A stretch of 64,000 nucleotides of DNA from Magnetovibrio sp. (lineage in GTDB: Bacteria > Pseudomonadota > Alphaproteobacteria > Rhodospirillales > Magnetovibrionaceae), in assembly GCF_036568125.1 (NCBI RefSeq), contig NZ_DATCTF010000011.1:62001-126000 (forward strand). Reading direction: 5' to 3'. The translations under genes were made by a program, and so were the position numbers. The notes beneath the pieces are model-generated. The model saw only the letters and a program-made list of their open reading frames with translations. It had not been told where the DNA came from and ran no database searches. Positions 44,392 to 53,934 of this stretch are shown here, one piece after another (the stretch's first letter is position 1; every line of letters starts with the position of its first letter).

Positions 44392-45093
44392 ATGACGGAC
44401 AAATATAAACGCTGGTACGATCAAGATTGCATTCGCAGTTTTGACAGCAAGGGCGCACAGGATTTTTTTGAATCCGAGGTGCGTTTTCTCAAAACCATCG
44501 CTCCTAATGTTCACAGCGTTCTGGATATCGGGTGCGCCAGCGGGCGTATGATTGAACTTCTAAACGACATCTTGCCGCAGTACACGTACTGCGGCATAGA
44601 TATCGTTCAGCAAAGCATTGAAAACGCACAAAAAAGCTACCCAGACAGCACCTTTCACCACTGCAATGCACTGGAGTTTGAGTGCGAGGACACATTCGAT
44701 CTCATCAACGCCACTGGCGTCATGCAACATGAGGTGAAATTCGAAGAGCTTGTCCACCGTATGATCGGGTGGTCCAACCGTTATGTTCTGTTCGACGTCA
44801 AATTTGCCAATATTGACGCACACGAAGTCGATATCAAACGCTCTTATTGCGGCACGGAACATAAACTCAATTTTGTTCTGCTATCGCCAACACTGTTTGT
44901 GGATTTTTTGAAACGCCAAAAAAACGTCAAAAAAATCTCTATGTTTGGCTATGAAACCGGCCTTAACAGCCGCACCGTGGTTCCTGCTGGCGTTGATCGT
45001 GTGATTTCCGCTGGCGTCTTGTTAGAGCTTGGTCAAGTAACCGGGGCCGCCCCCACCGTAGAGGTCGATATTCCTCTCCTTGATCTCTCTTGA
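44392..45093 (+). CDS. Class I SAM-dependent methyltransferase
   Basis: 233 residues. SAM motif I is VLDIGCASGRMIELL (near 43-57), followed by TYCGIDIVQQSIENAQ, DTFDLINATGVMQHE and RYVLFDVKFANI. It is not closely similar to its neighbour at 43460. Glycan or sugar methylation is inferred from position. The ribosome-binding site is weak. The 80-bp gap to the deacetylase gene contains no clear signal. Confidence 0.8.
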   Translation: MTDKYKRWYDQDCIRSFDSKGAQDFFESEVRFLKTIAPNVHSVLDIGCASGRMIELLNDILPQYTYCGIDIVQQSIENAQKSYPDSTFHHCNALEFECEDTFDLINATGVMQHEVKFEELVHRMIGWSNRYVLFDVKFANIDAHEVDIKRSYCGTEHKLNFVLLSPTLFVDFLKRQKNVKKISMFGYETGLNSRTVVPAGVDRVISAGVLLELGQVTGAAPTVEVDIPLLDLS

Positions 45094-45173
45094 TAATCCC
45101 TCTCCCGCCACCCAACTATGTGTGCAAATTTGAAACAATCGTGCCCATTTGAGTTCGAGGACCTTCCAAGCAT

Positions 45174-46187
45174 ATGACCGACCGCACTCCCTCCCCCTCA
45201 TCGCCACAAGACGCACATCTTGCCGGAATTTCGATTATCTATCATTACAGCCACCCCAAAGAGGGATACGCCTTTCCCGGCTTGCACGGTGTTGAATCCA
45301 AAGTTTTCGAGCGCCACGTCGAAGCGCTCAAGGAAAACTTCGAAATGGTCAATTGCTCGGAATTGGTGGCAGGCACAAAAAAAACGGATCGGATCAGCGC
45401 CTGCATCACGTACGACGATGGCGTCGTCGACGTTGACCTTTACGTCCGCCCCACACTAAAAAAAGCCGGCGTACCGGCCATTGTGTTTTGCTGCTCCTTA
45501 CCGCTGATGGAGCAGAAGGTTCTCAATGTTCAAAAAATTCATCTGATAATCGGCAAAATTGGCTTTGCACAATTTTTGAAGGAATTCAAAGCCGCCGCCG
45601 ATACCCTGGGTTACGACCTTGACGCAGCCAGGGATGACATCAGCCACTTAGGGCTTAAGGGAAGTCACCGCTTTGACAACAAAGAGGTTGGTGATTTCAA
45701 ACGTATGCTCAACTTTGAACTTCAATATGATGTTCTTGATCACATACTGGAGGTTTTGTTCGCGCATCATTTCGGTGATGAAAAAGAGGTGGTGAAACAT
45801 CTGTACATGTCTCTTGACGATTTGCGTCGCTGTCAAGATGACGGGATTGAAATTGGTCTGCACACGCATTCTCACCGGGTTCTGAGCCGGCTAAATAAAG
45901 AACAACAAAAGCAAGAAATTGAACTTTGCGCCGACTTCTTTGCGCATCACCTGGATATTAAGGATCTCCATATCGCCTATCCGTATGGCGTCAACGGCAC
46001 TTGGAACAAAGACACTGTCGAAATCATGGAAAATCGAAAGCTTCGCAGCGGTCACGCCTTGTATCCCAAGCCGATTGTGCAAAAAGAATTGGAAGAACGC
46101 TGGGGAATCCCCAGATATGTAACCAATGATGTATTTTCCGACGAGGGTGATATGAAATTAGATATTGCCAAGCTCAAAAACTATTAA
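45174..46187 (+). CDS. Polysaccharide deacetylase family protein (NodB homology)
   Basis: 337 residues. NodB motif 1 is ITYDDGVVDVD (Asp-Asp, near 79-89) and motif 2 is HTHSHRVLSRL (His-x3-His metal ligands, near 227-237), with AYPYGVNG as motif 3. A long insertion lies between motifs 1 and 2. There is no signal peptide or membrane anchor, so it should act in the cytoplasm on a nucleotide- or lipid-linked N-acetyl sugar rather than on finished polysaccharide. The free amine could then be formylated or amidinated by other enzymes of this locus. Confidence 0.82.
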   Translation: MTDRTPSPSSPQDAHLAGISIIYHYSHPKEGYAFPGLHGVESKVFERHVEALKENFEMVNCSELVAGTKKTDRISACITYDDGVVDVDLYVRPTLKKAGVPAIVFCCSLPLMEQKVLNVQKIHLIIGKIGFAQFLKEFKAAADTLGYDLDAARDDISHLGLKGSHRFDNKEVGDFKRMLNFELQYDVLDHILEVLFAHHFGDEKEVVKHLYMSLDDLRRCQDDGIEIGLHTHSHRVLSRLNKEQQKQEIELCADFFAHHLDIKDLHIAYPYGVNGTWNKDTVEIMENRKLRSGHALYPKPIVQKELEERWGIPRYVTNDVFSDEGDMKLDIAKLKNY

Positions 46188-46295
46188 TTTCTCTTTGACT
46201 TGACACTTTTCTTTTTTCTGTAAGAGCAAAATGCTGTATCCAAAGGGTTGCAGCGCTGTTTGCTAAATCAGTTGTACGATTGGAGAAGTTTTTCG

Positions 46296-48401
46296 ATGTC
46301 CCCCTCACAATACGACACCCTGCCCCATGATGACATCGGGCCGAAGAAAAAGCTCAATAAAACCGTATGGCTGATCGACCCTACCTACACTCAACAGCAA
46401 GTTTCTGCTGAACTGATCCCCTACGCGATGGGACTTTTGGCGTGTTACGCTGAAAAATGTATTGATTTCGACACTCCGGTCCGAATTTTCAAATACCCTG
46501 AAAAGCTTGTCGAAGCGATCGCGCAAGACGGCGCGCCGGACATCATTGGCTTTAGTCACTTCGTATGGAACGGTTATTTTGGCTATGAATTCGCCAAACG
46601 CCTCAAAGAAATCTCTCCCCAGATCATCACAATCTTTGGCGGCCCCAGCTATCCTGTTGACCGCGATGAACAAGTTGAATTTCTCGAGCACCACCCCGAA
46701 ATAGACTTTTATGTCATCAAGGAAGGGGAAGTTCCCTTCGTACGCTTGCTTCAGGCCCTCATTGACGCCGATTTCAACGCCGACGCTGTAAAGCAACTTT
46801 CGATCCCGTCAGTCCACGCGATCGATGCCGCAGGAAAACCTTTCCTTGGAAATTCCAGCATTCGGTTGCGTGATCTCACGGTCATTCCATCGCCGTATCT
46901 GACGGGCCGTCTTGATGAGTTTTTCGACGGCACCTTGCTGCCGATCATGCAAGTTCGTCGGGGCTGCCCGTTTGGCTGTACCTATTGCGTAGAAGGCGAC
47001 GCTTTCTATACGAAAGTCACCTCGCATGCAGAAGATAAGATCGAAGCTGAACTGAATTACATCGGCGCCATGATGGAAAAAACGCGTGGTGACAAAGGCC
47101 GCAATGACCTGTCCATCGCCGACTCCAACTTTGGCATGTACAAAGGTGACGTTGGAATAGCCAAAGCCATTGCCTCCGTGCAGGAAAAGTACAACTTCCC
47201 GGAATACATTCATGTCGCCATGGGCAAAAACCAAAAGCACCGCATTTTGGAAGTAGCCGGCATGGTCAACGGAGCTCTGCGTTTGTCCGGGTCGGTGCAA
47301 ACCCTCGACCCAACGGCTCTGGAAAACGTCAACCGTGCAAACATTTCCACTGATGAAATGATGGTTTTGGCTCTTGAGGGCCGCAAAATCGACGCGAATT
47401 CCTACAGTGAAGTCATTCTCGGTTTGCCAGGCGAAACCAAGGAAGGACACTTCCATACCTTGCGCACCCTTATGGAAGCTGGCTTCAATCGCGTCATCAC
47501 ATATCAATTGATGATGCTGCCGGGTAGTGAACTGGCTACGCGCGCAACAATCGAGAAACACGGCATGGAACTCCGATACCGTGTTTTACCGCGCTGCTTT
47601 GGCCATTTTGATGTCGCCGGCAAACGCATCAACGCCGCCGAAGTTGAAGGTATCTGCGTATCCAACAACACGTTGTCATTTGAGGAGTATCTTGAATGTC
47701 GGCGCATGCACCTCATGATTTCGGTGTTCCACAATGACGCCGTGTTCGGAACACTGCTTAAGTTCTTAAAGTCTCTGGGCGTGCCAATCTTTCGTTGGCT
47801 TGAGCTTTTGTCTGAAACGGAGCCCGAGGGGCGCCTGAAGCAACTCCTTGCCGATTTCATGAACGACACCAGCAATGAGTTGTGGACAGATCGCGAAGCA
47901 CTGGAGGCGTTCATTCAAGAAGGCGATACAGTTGAGCGCTACATCAAAGGTGAAATCGGCAACAATCTTATGCTGACCTATAAAGCATACAGCATGACCG
48001 AGTACCTTCCGGAAATTCGCGATCATGCAAAAACAACGGCTCAGACGTTGTTGCGTGAGATTGGAAAAGATACGCCGGAAAACGTTCGTTTTGTGGATGA
48101 AGCCGTTGATTTTGATGCCAGCAAAATGAGCAACATCTGGCAAAACAATGATCAAGTGATTACAGGGGTCTTCAACTACGACATCGCTCGATTCAGTTCT
48201 GAAATTGATGTCTCTGACTCGGTTAACAGCTATCTGCTCAACCAGCCGACGGACTTTCAGTTCGTTCTTCAAGAAAGTCAGAAACAGGCCATCGAGCGCA
48301 ACCTTGCCGTTTTTGGAAACGATTTTAAAGGAATTGCGCGCGCATTGACGAAAACACACACCAAAAAGTTGCTACGCCAACCCCTTCGCGTAGACGCATA
48401 A
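46296..48401 (+). CDS. B12-binding-domain radical SAM protein
   Basis: 701 residues from the ATG with GGAGAAG upstream; an upstream in-frame ATG at 46248 lacks a ribosome-binding site. The N-terminal part (about 20-180) resembles a cobalamin-binding Rossmann domain: DIIGFSHFVWNGYFGYEFAKRL and TIFGGPSYPVD. The radical SAM cluster is CPFGCTYC at Cys224, Cys228 and Cys231, with a TIM-barrel part to about 470. The C-terminal 200 residues are unassigned. B12 radical SAM enzymes often methylate unreactive carbon or phosphorus or rearrange sugars. Here glycan or lipid tailoring is inferred. Substrate unknown. Confidence 0.82.
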   Translation: MSPSQYDTLPHDDIGPKKKLNKTVWLIDPTYTQQQVSAELIPYAMGLLACYAEKCIDFDTPVRIFKYPEKLVEAIAQDGAPDIIGFSHFVWNGYFGYEFAKRLKEISPQIITIFGGPSYPVDRDEQVEFLEHHPEIDFYVIKEGEVPFVRLLQALIDADFNADAVKQLSIPSVHAIDAAGKPFLGNSSIRLRDLTVIPSPYLTGRLDEFFDGTLLPIMQVRRGCPFGCTYCVEGDAFYTKVTSHAEDKIEAELNYIGAMMEKTRGDKGRNDLSIADSNFGMYKGDVGIAKAIASVQEKYNFPEYIHVAMGKNQKHRILEVAGMVNGALRLSGSVQTLDPTALENVNRANISTDEMMVLALEGRKIDANSYSEVILGLPGETKEGHFHTLRTLMEAGFNRVITYQLMMLPGSELATRATIEKHGMELRYRVLPRCFGHFDVAGKRINAAEVEGICVSNNTLSFEEYLECRRMHLMISVFHNDAVFGTLLKFLKSLGVPIFRWLELLSETEPEGRLKQLLADFMNDTSNELWTDREALEAFIQEGDTVERYIKGEIGNNLMLTYKAYSMTEYLPEIRDHAKTTAQTLLREIGKDTPENVRFVDEAVDFDASKMSNIWQNNDQVITGVFNYDIARFSSEIDVSDSVNSYLLNQPTDFQFVLQESQKQAIERNLAVFGNDFKGIARALTKTHTKKLLRQPLRVDA

Positions 48402-48443
48402 TTGGTTCGTGTTAAAACGTCTTGGCGCATGGAGCGTCTCGTT

Positions 48444-48470
48444 CACAACCTTTTCTTTGCTAAAGTTGTG
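48444..48470 (+). repeat. Stem-loop 1 in the leader of the PhyH-type gene
   Basis: CACAAC (48444-48449) pairs with GTTGTG (48465-48470) around a 15-nt loop. It is weaker than the next stem-loop and is noted because the two lie in tandem in a 217-bp gap. Confidence 0.4.
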
Positions 48471-48494
48471 TGATCAAGAATACATTTTACGCTA

Positions 48495-48531
48495 AATCTC
48501 CACGCTCGATCTCAAGTCGGGCGTGGAGATT
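48495..48531 (+). repeat. Strong stem-loop 2 in the leader of the PhyH-type gene
   Basis: An 11-bp perfect stem (48495-48505 with 48521-48531) continues with one T-G wobble and three more pairs to a 7-nt loop, 15 bp in all. No T-tract follows, so it is not a standard terminator. It ends 88 nt before the ATG at 48619 and may be a processing, stability or regulatory element. Confidence 0.6.
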
Positions 48532-48618
48532 GTGCGGCACTCTTCGGCTCGTTATTCCTTCCCAAATACTATTGCGGCCGACACGATAATTATTAATCAA
48601 ACGACGGTACGATCGATC

Positions 48619-49578
48619 ATGGGACTCGCAAGCTTAAAGTCAAAAATCTCAAAGCACCTAAATTTTCGTGCTCAGAAAAAGCATTATTCAAAACTTGGGT
48701 GGCGAAATGCTCCCAAATATTCGAAATATGCGAAATATTGCGCCTCTGTTTACAAGGGCGTTTTCCCATACGAAGACGAACTGCGCGATCAGGAAACCCA
48801 GTTTAACGAGCTTGGCTTCACCGTTTTCTGGGACGAGGAAATGGAAAGCATTGCCAACTCGATGTACCAGCGCATTCGGGCGTGGGAGGATGAAGGTCGC
48901 GATCTATGGAAGATCCCAACGGGTGACGATTACGGCGCTCACCAAGGCTACAAAGGTGACCTGTGGCGCGACTTTCCCGAGTTAGAACGTGCCTTTCAAG
49001 GTAAGCTGGGCGAACTCGTCAAGCAGATCTATCGTGCTGATTATAAGATTTTCTTCGGTTTGATGGTAAAGTCCGAAGGTGTCAACGTCGAGCCCGTCGG
49101 CTCGCAGTTGTGGCACAATGATGCCGGCCCCGGAAGCTGCATCATCATCGCCAACTACCTCCATGAAACAGACGAGACCAACGGCTGTCTTCAAGTTCTG
49201 CCGTGGAAGGATTCACTGGAGATCTATCGCGATGAGTGGGATGCAGACGACCGCTTGCAAGCGCAGTATTGCAAGGAACATGGCCTCCAGCGGCATGAAA
49301 TCGACAAAACCACAGCGAAAACCATTCGCCATCACTGGTACGACGAAACCATCCAGTCCAAATACAAATCAAAAGTACAAATGCCGTTCGGCAAGGCTGG
49401 ATCGACGGTTCTGTTTCGCAACAACATTTTGCACCGCGGCGGTCATCCCGCCCCCGGTAAAAAGCGCTATGCACTGCTGATTCATTGTTATCCCGCGAAC
49501 ACTCCGGCGCCGTTTGATCACTATCGTGAACACGGCATCGCCAAAACGCATCCCTACCCGGTTGATCCGGGATATTGA
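48619..49578 (+). CDS. Phytanoyl-CoA dioxygenase (PhyH) family Fe(II)/2-oxoglutarate oxygenase
   Basis: 319 residues from the ATG at 48619; an earlier in-frame ATG at 48523 falls inside the strong hairpin. The 2-His-1-carboxylate facial triad is visible as LWHNDAGPG (His-x-Asp) and NNILHRGGHPAPGKKR (distal His plus the Arg that binds 2-oxoglutarate). PhyH enzymes hydroxylate lipids, sugars or secondary metabolites. In this cluster it may hydroxylate a sugar, an acyl group or a lipid carrier. It is flanked by a radical SAM gene and a GSCFA gene. The substrate is unknown. Confidence 0.82.
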   Translation: MGLASLKSKISKHLNFRAQKKHYSKLGWRNAPKYSKYAKYCASVYKGVFPYEDELRDQETQFNELGFTVFWDEEMESIANSMYQRIRAWEDEGRDLWKIPTGDDYGAHQGYKGDLWRDFPELERAFQGKLGELVKQIYRADYKIFFGLMVKSEGVNVEPVGSQLWHNDAGPGSCIIIANYLHETDETNGCLQVLPWKDSLEIYRDEWDADDRLQAQYCKEHGLQRHEIDKTTAKTIRHHWYDETIQSKYKSKVQMPFGKAGSTVLFRNNILHRGGHPAPGKKRYALLIHCYPANTPAPFDHYREHGIAKTHPYPVDPGY

Positions 49579-49677
49579 TGCGATAAACGCGTACACCGTC
49601 GCACGCGCATCGCAGTCGCAACCGACACCCAAGTCAATTCGTTATTTGTGATCGCAATCAGCCCCGAGGCTCCAACC

Positions 49678-51081
49678 ATGGCCCACCAGCCCGCCCCGTC
49701 CGCATCGCAAAAGTTTAATGAATCTGCGATTATCGACCTGTCTTCGAGCAACACCTGGAACGACCAGACTTTGCTCGGCTTGATGATTGAAGGGTTGCGC
49801 AAAGACGGTTTTGAAGAAAGCACTCTGGCGCACGCCGAACGTCTTCTCCACCAGCACGCCCCCAAATCATCGGAAGAGTTCATCAAAATTCTGAATGACG
49901 ATGCACAAAGCTGCGACGCGAAACTCGGGGATGAAATCAAACGCATCGCGGCGTTTCACACGGCCACGGTGACGGCTAACAGCACTTGCTACTTACGCGA
50001 ATCCCCTGAAAAAACCCGAACCATTCAATGGCCGAACAACCAATCCGCCAAAGTCAACGACCCATCGAACTACTTCGATATTTATGAAGACTTTTTCTAC
50101 AAAACCCCACACAGGTTTATCACCAAAGACACTCCCATTGGCAGTCTAGGTTCGTGTTTCGCGCTACGCATCGCGCATCAACTTCAGGCATGGAACTACA
50201 ACTATGTCATTGAAGAAGACGACCTTCCGGCTGAGATTCCCTTGGAAGAACTTCACAAGACTTCCTATCGCATGGCCCCTGCGAGAACCGGCACGCTGTT
50301 TAACACACCCAGCATGCGCCAAGTCATTCAACGGGGATTTGGCGAATGGATGCCGGATTTCTTGATTACGCGCAAAGCCAATGGGGGCATTTCAGATCCC
50401 TTTCGCACGGTCCCTGTCCCATCCGAGATCGATGCGTATATCGCCGACCAAAAAACCCACAATGCAGCGCTGCAACGGGCCATGCAAAAATGCGATGTCA
50501 TGGTTCTCACGCTTGGCTTAACCGAAGCGTGGCATTTTGCGCATTCCGGTGATTATCTCAGCATCTCGCCTTGGCAGATTGATCCAGCCCTGATCCGGCA
50601 AAAAAATTTAACTGTTGAGGAAAATGTCGCCGAACTAGAAACTATCCTCGCCACGTACAAGCGACACAAACCGGATATCAAATTGATCATCAGTGTGTCA
50701 CCGGTTCCGTTGAACAAAACTTTTTCAAAAGATTCGCACGTGGTTTCGGCCAACTGCCATTCCAAGTCCGTTTTGCGCGTTGCCGCAGAACAGTTTGTCC
50801 GGAACAACCCCGACCATGCATTTTATTTCCCCTCATACGAGATGGTAACCTATGGCACCCGTTCGCCGTGGGAATCCGACATGCGTCATGTGTCAAATGA
50901 AGCCGTAGGTCGGGTGATGGCGCTGTTTCAGAAGATGTTCTTTGTCGAACAAACGCCGTTGCCGCTGCTGCAACACGCGGAACCTCCGATGCCCAAAAAA
51001 CAGCATGTCAAATCGCTCCTGCGCAAAGCAGCGGGGCCCTTGCTTCCAACGATCCGCCGAGTCCGGCGCGGCCTCAAATAA
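49678..51081 (+). CDS. GSCFA domain protein
   Basis: 467 residues from the ATG at 49678 (GAGG upstream). The family motif GSLGSCFALRIAHQL is at about residue 157, with LGLTEAW, ISVSPVPL and MVTYGTRSPWESDMRHVS following. GSCFA proteins are SGNH/GDSL-esterase-like and often sit in polysaccharide loci, where O-acyl transfer or removal on sugars is suspected. The N-terminal 90 residues are extra and helical. There is no signal peptide. It ends 2 nt before the next glycosyltransferase start. The reaction is not established. Confidence 0.82.
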   Translation: MAHQPAPSASQKFNESAIIDLSSSNTWNDQTLLGLMIEGLRKDGFEESTLAHAERLLHQHAPKSSEEFIKILNDDAQSCDAKLGDEIKRIAAFHTATVTANSTCYLRESPEKTRTIQWPNNQSAKVNDPSNYFDIYEDFFYKTPHRFITKDTPIGSLGSCFALRIAHQLQAWNYNYVIEEDDLPAEIPLEELHKTSYRMAPARTGTLFNTPSMRQVIQRGFGEWMPDFLITRKANGGISDPFRTVPVPSEIDAYIADQKTHNAALQRAMQKCDVMVLTLGLTEAWHFAHSGDYLSISPWQIDPALIRQKNLTVEENVAELETILATYKRHKPDIKLIISVSPVPLNKTFSKDSHVVSANCHSKSVLRVAAEQFVRNNPDHAFYFPSYEMVTYGTRSPWESDMRHVSNEAVGRVMALFQKMFFVEQTPLPLLQHAEPPMPKKQHVKSLLRKAAGPLLPTIRRVRRGLK

Positions 51082-51082
51082 A

Positions 51083-52246
51083 ATGACAACTTCACCTTCG
51101 CGGCCAGTGTTGCCATCCGTCATCTTTATCTATCCCGGCGAAGCGCGTCGTGCGCGATTGAAAGAAATCGAAACGGGCGACGCGCCTAAGGATTTCTTTT
51201 ATGGCTATCCCCATATTCGCGATGCTGGTTTCAAGGTCTCCATTGGCAACAGCCGCAAGGACCCTGGCGGAATATTTGGTCAAACGTTGCTCGCCTATGA
51301 ACGCCTGCGTAACCGTACTCTCAACTTCGGCCTAGCCTCGTCGCGGGTGATCGCCTTGGCCGATGAAATATCGGCCCATGACATGGCGCTTAGCTTCAAC
51401 GATTTTTTCAGCCTGTCGATGGGGCTCTATCGCTCCCACATCAAGGGCAACACTCGTTTGCTCGGTGGATTTCACGGACTTTCGGATTTGGTCGATCGCG
51501 TGCCCCCCCTGCTTCGCGGCTATGCCAAATCACGCATTGCGCGCGCTATCGACGGCCTCGACCACCTGTTTTTTTCCGGAGAAGTCGATCGCGAGGTGGC
51601 CATCGAGATGTATGGCATTGATCGCGACAAAACCACTTACTATCCCTTCGGCGTCGACACTGAGTTTTGGCATCCTGCCGCTGAAGCCCGTGCTGGCACG
51701 GGTGTATTGTCCATCGGCAGCGACCCTAGCCGTGACTTCGCCACCTTGATCCAGGCCGATATTGCATGCCCCGTGCGGATCATCACACGGCTAAATGTTG
51801 CAGCACCGGGAAATCGCCCGAACGTCGAAATCGTGCGCGGCAGCTTGTTCGGTTCCGAAATTACCGACGTCATGCTGCGGGAGCTGTATCAACATGCACA
51901 GGTGATCGTGGTGCCACTCAAAAACGTCTGGCAACCGACGGGGTGTAGCGTGTCCCTGCAGGCTATGGCTTGCGGAAAACCTGTCGTGATCTCCAACATC
52001 AAGGGCCTTTGGGACCAAGCCTTAATGAAGTCCGGCGAAAATTGCCTGCTTGTTCCACCGGGTGACCCCCAAGCCTTAAGCGAAGCCATCCGCACGTTGG
52101 AACAAGACGCGCAATTGCGCCTCCGGCTGGGTGCGGCCGCCCGCGAAACGGCTGTAAAGCATTTCGCGATCTCGCGGATGAACACTGCGCTGGAAGCTAT
52201 GATCCGGCAGCAAGCCGATAGGACAGGGCGCGTTTTTGCCGTATAA
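51083..52246 (+). CDS. GT4-type glycosyltransferase
   Basis: 387 residues from the ATG at 51083, just after the GSCFA stop; the frame is open further upstream but only over that gene. The C-terminal GT-B half has YYPFGVDTEFWHP, SIGSDPSRDFATLI, VIVVPLKNVWQPTGCSVSLQAMACGKPVVIS and ENCLLVPPGDPQALSEAI, typical of GT4 retaining transferases with the E-x7-E region altered to a Gly/Ser-rich form. Cytoplasmic. The donor and acceptor are unknown. Confidence 0.85.
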   Translation: MTTSPSRPVLPSVIFIYPGEARRARLKEIETGDAPKDFFYGYPHIRDAGFKVSIGNSRKDPGGIFGQTLLAYERLRNRTLNFGLASSRVIALADEISAHDMALSFNDFFSLSMGLYRSHIKGNTRLLGGFHGLSDLVDRVPPLLRGYAKSRIARAIDGLDHLFFSGEVDREVAIEMYGIDRDKTTYYPFGVDTEFWHPAAEARAGTGVLSIGSDPSRDFATLIQADIACPVRIITRLNVAAPGNRPNVEIVRGSLFGSEITDVMLRELYQHAQVIVVPLKNVWQPTGCSVSLQAMACGKPVVISNIKGLWDQALMKSGENCLLVPPGDPQALSEAIRTLEQDAQLRLRLGAAARETAVKHFAISRMNTALEAMIRQQADRTGRVFAV

Positions 52247-52310
52247 CGCAGAGCCCGCTTCGCCACTTATATTTTGAAGATATCCACGCCAGAGTTACGA
52301 CCCAACCGCC

Positions 52311-53816
52311 ATGAATAAATTTTTATCCACGCCATGGCTATCGAGCCTGACCATCTTGCTGTTTATCGCGAGCATGTGGATCGCGGTTCACGCCCATATC
52401 GTTTCGCACCACAGCGAAGACGACCAGCAATTTTTGTATTACGCGGCCTCGAAATTGGTGAACACCGAGCAACACAACGCGATGGTGGATACGGTCAGCA
52501 CATTCCTGAAATCTGAACCGGATGCTGACTTTTATTCGTTTCGATACGACGAACGTCAGCGCGTCACCGGCAATTACCCACTCATGAGCCACACCATTAC
52601 TTTGGTTCGAGACGCTCTTGCCGCTGATTTAACAGATCAAAACGGCCAATACCCCTATGTGCTGAGCAGCATCTACAACATTGCCCTTCACTTCAATGTC
52701 ACTTTCATCTTCCTGATTTTCGCCATCGTCCTTTTCGCCGTACGCCGGGATTACCTGCCTGCGATCGCTTTCGGATTGATGATGATTCTGGCCATAGACT
52801 GGCTCTTACCATGGAAGGTGCCGTCTTGGATCCTGCACGTCCGTCCACACAATTTCACAGAAGTGGTCGAGCGCGCCTTTCAGGCCGTCAGCTTGATCGT
52901 CACCTCGGGCGGCATGGAATCCTTCTTCCCGCGTGGCCACTTCATTGTCCTCACCATACCCGTGTTCTTGCTGCGTTGGAGTGACCGCTACAAGACCGCA
53001 TATGCGCTCGCTGCATTCAGTTGCCTAGTGCACATTTCCATGGGTGCGTTGCTGCTCGTCTGTCTGATGTCGATCGACTTTTTGATGCGCCCGAAAATCT
53101 TGAAGTCGCCGCTCATTCTATCGATCATTTCCATCGCACTGGCCGTGATGGGTTCTTTAGGCATTTTGACCGATACCGGCACCCTGACATCGATACCGAT
53201 CATCCTGGCCATTTCTGCAGGCGTTGCAGGCTGCTTGTACGTTGGGGCGCGTTACATCGAACGCCTAACCCCTTTCATCATTCGTGAAAGAGTTTTGCTC
53301 CCTTTAAAAGGCACCGGGCCGATTGCATCTGATTTGATTATTCTTTATGCCTTGTGGGCGCTTTTGGTGCCTTTTGCCGCGGCCATGTATTTCATAATCG
53401 GCGCGCCGCAAAATGCCTGGACGTGGGGTGAGTTGCCAGGGCGTTATCTGATGATCGTTCGCGGTCCCTTGATTGTGGCCCTGGCTATTGGCCTCTTTGC
53501 TTACCTGGACCGAAAAAAACCACGGTGGGCGACAGGAGCCACGTTTGCGGGCGTCGCCCTGGGCGTTGGCCTCTTTGTCCTTGCCCTCAACAAGCCCGGG
53601 GCATTTCAAACGTTCCCCGACCAACTTGCGGTTGGGTTCGCCGAACGGGAAAAAACCGCCATTGCCGCCTCGAATGGCACCCCCTTCGAATACGTCGAGG
53701 CCGATATTTATTTCTCCATTGCCCGCAGCATCGATTTGAATTTGCCGCTGCCAATGGGTTTGCTGAACTTCACGCCCGAGGCCTGCCATCGCCGATACCA
53801 TGCCTGCGAACCTTAA
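52311..53816 (+). CDS. Polytopic membrane protein, GT-C- or Wzy-like
   Basis: 501 residues with about nine or ten membrane helices (roughly 10-30, 128-150, 152-172, 226-255, 262-285, 290-312, 335-360, 383-405, 412-435). After helix 1 comes a periplasmic loop with the acidic motif HHSEDDQQFLYY. An acidic residue in the first periplasmic loop is the rule in GT-C glycosyltransferases. It could be such a transferase using a lipid-linked sugar, or the O-unit polymerase. No other polymerase candidate is visible. I recognise no named family. Confidence 0.55.
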   Translation: MNKFLSTPWLSSLTILLFIASMWIAVHAHIVSHHSEDDQQFLYYAASKLVNTEQHNAMVDTVSTFLKSEPDADFYSFRYDERQRVTGNYPLMSHTITLVRDALAADLTDQNGQYPYVLSSIYNIALHFNVTFIFLIFAIVLFAVRRDYLPAIAFGLMMILAIDWLLPWKVPSWILHVRPHNFTEVVERAFQAVSLIVTSGGMESFFPRGHFIVLTIPVFLLRWSDRYKTAYALAAFSCLVHISMGALLLVCLMSIDFLMRPKILKSPLILSIISIALAVMGSLGILTDTGTLTSIPIILAISAGVAGCLYVGARYIERLTPFIIRERVLLPLKGTGPIASDLIILYALWALLVPFAAAMYFIIGAPQNAWTWGELPGRYLMIVRGPLIVALAIGLFAYLDRKKPRWATGATFAGVALGVGLFVLALNKPGAFQTFPDQLAVGFAEREKTAIAASNGTPFEYVEADIYFSIARSIDLNLPLPMGLLNFTPEACHRRYHACEP

Positions 53817-53843
53817 AACCATGACCAAAAGGCGGTTTATTCC

Positions 53844-53870
53844 CCAGCATTTTCGTTCACAATATGCTGG
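53844..53870 (+). repeat. Hairpin in gap before second radical SAM gene
   Basis: A 7-bp inverted repeat CCAGCAT/ATGCTGG (53844-53850 with 53864-53870) has a 13-nt loop, without a T-tract. It lies in the 118-bp gap between the membrane protein gene and the radical SAM gene. Confidence 0.4.
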
Positions 53871-53934
53871 TGTTCATCCTTTACAAACGTCACGATGCAA
53901 TCGTTCGCACCATTTAATCTGAGAATTTAGAACT

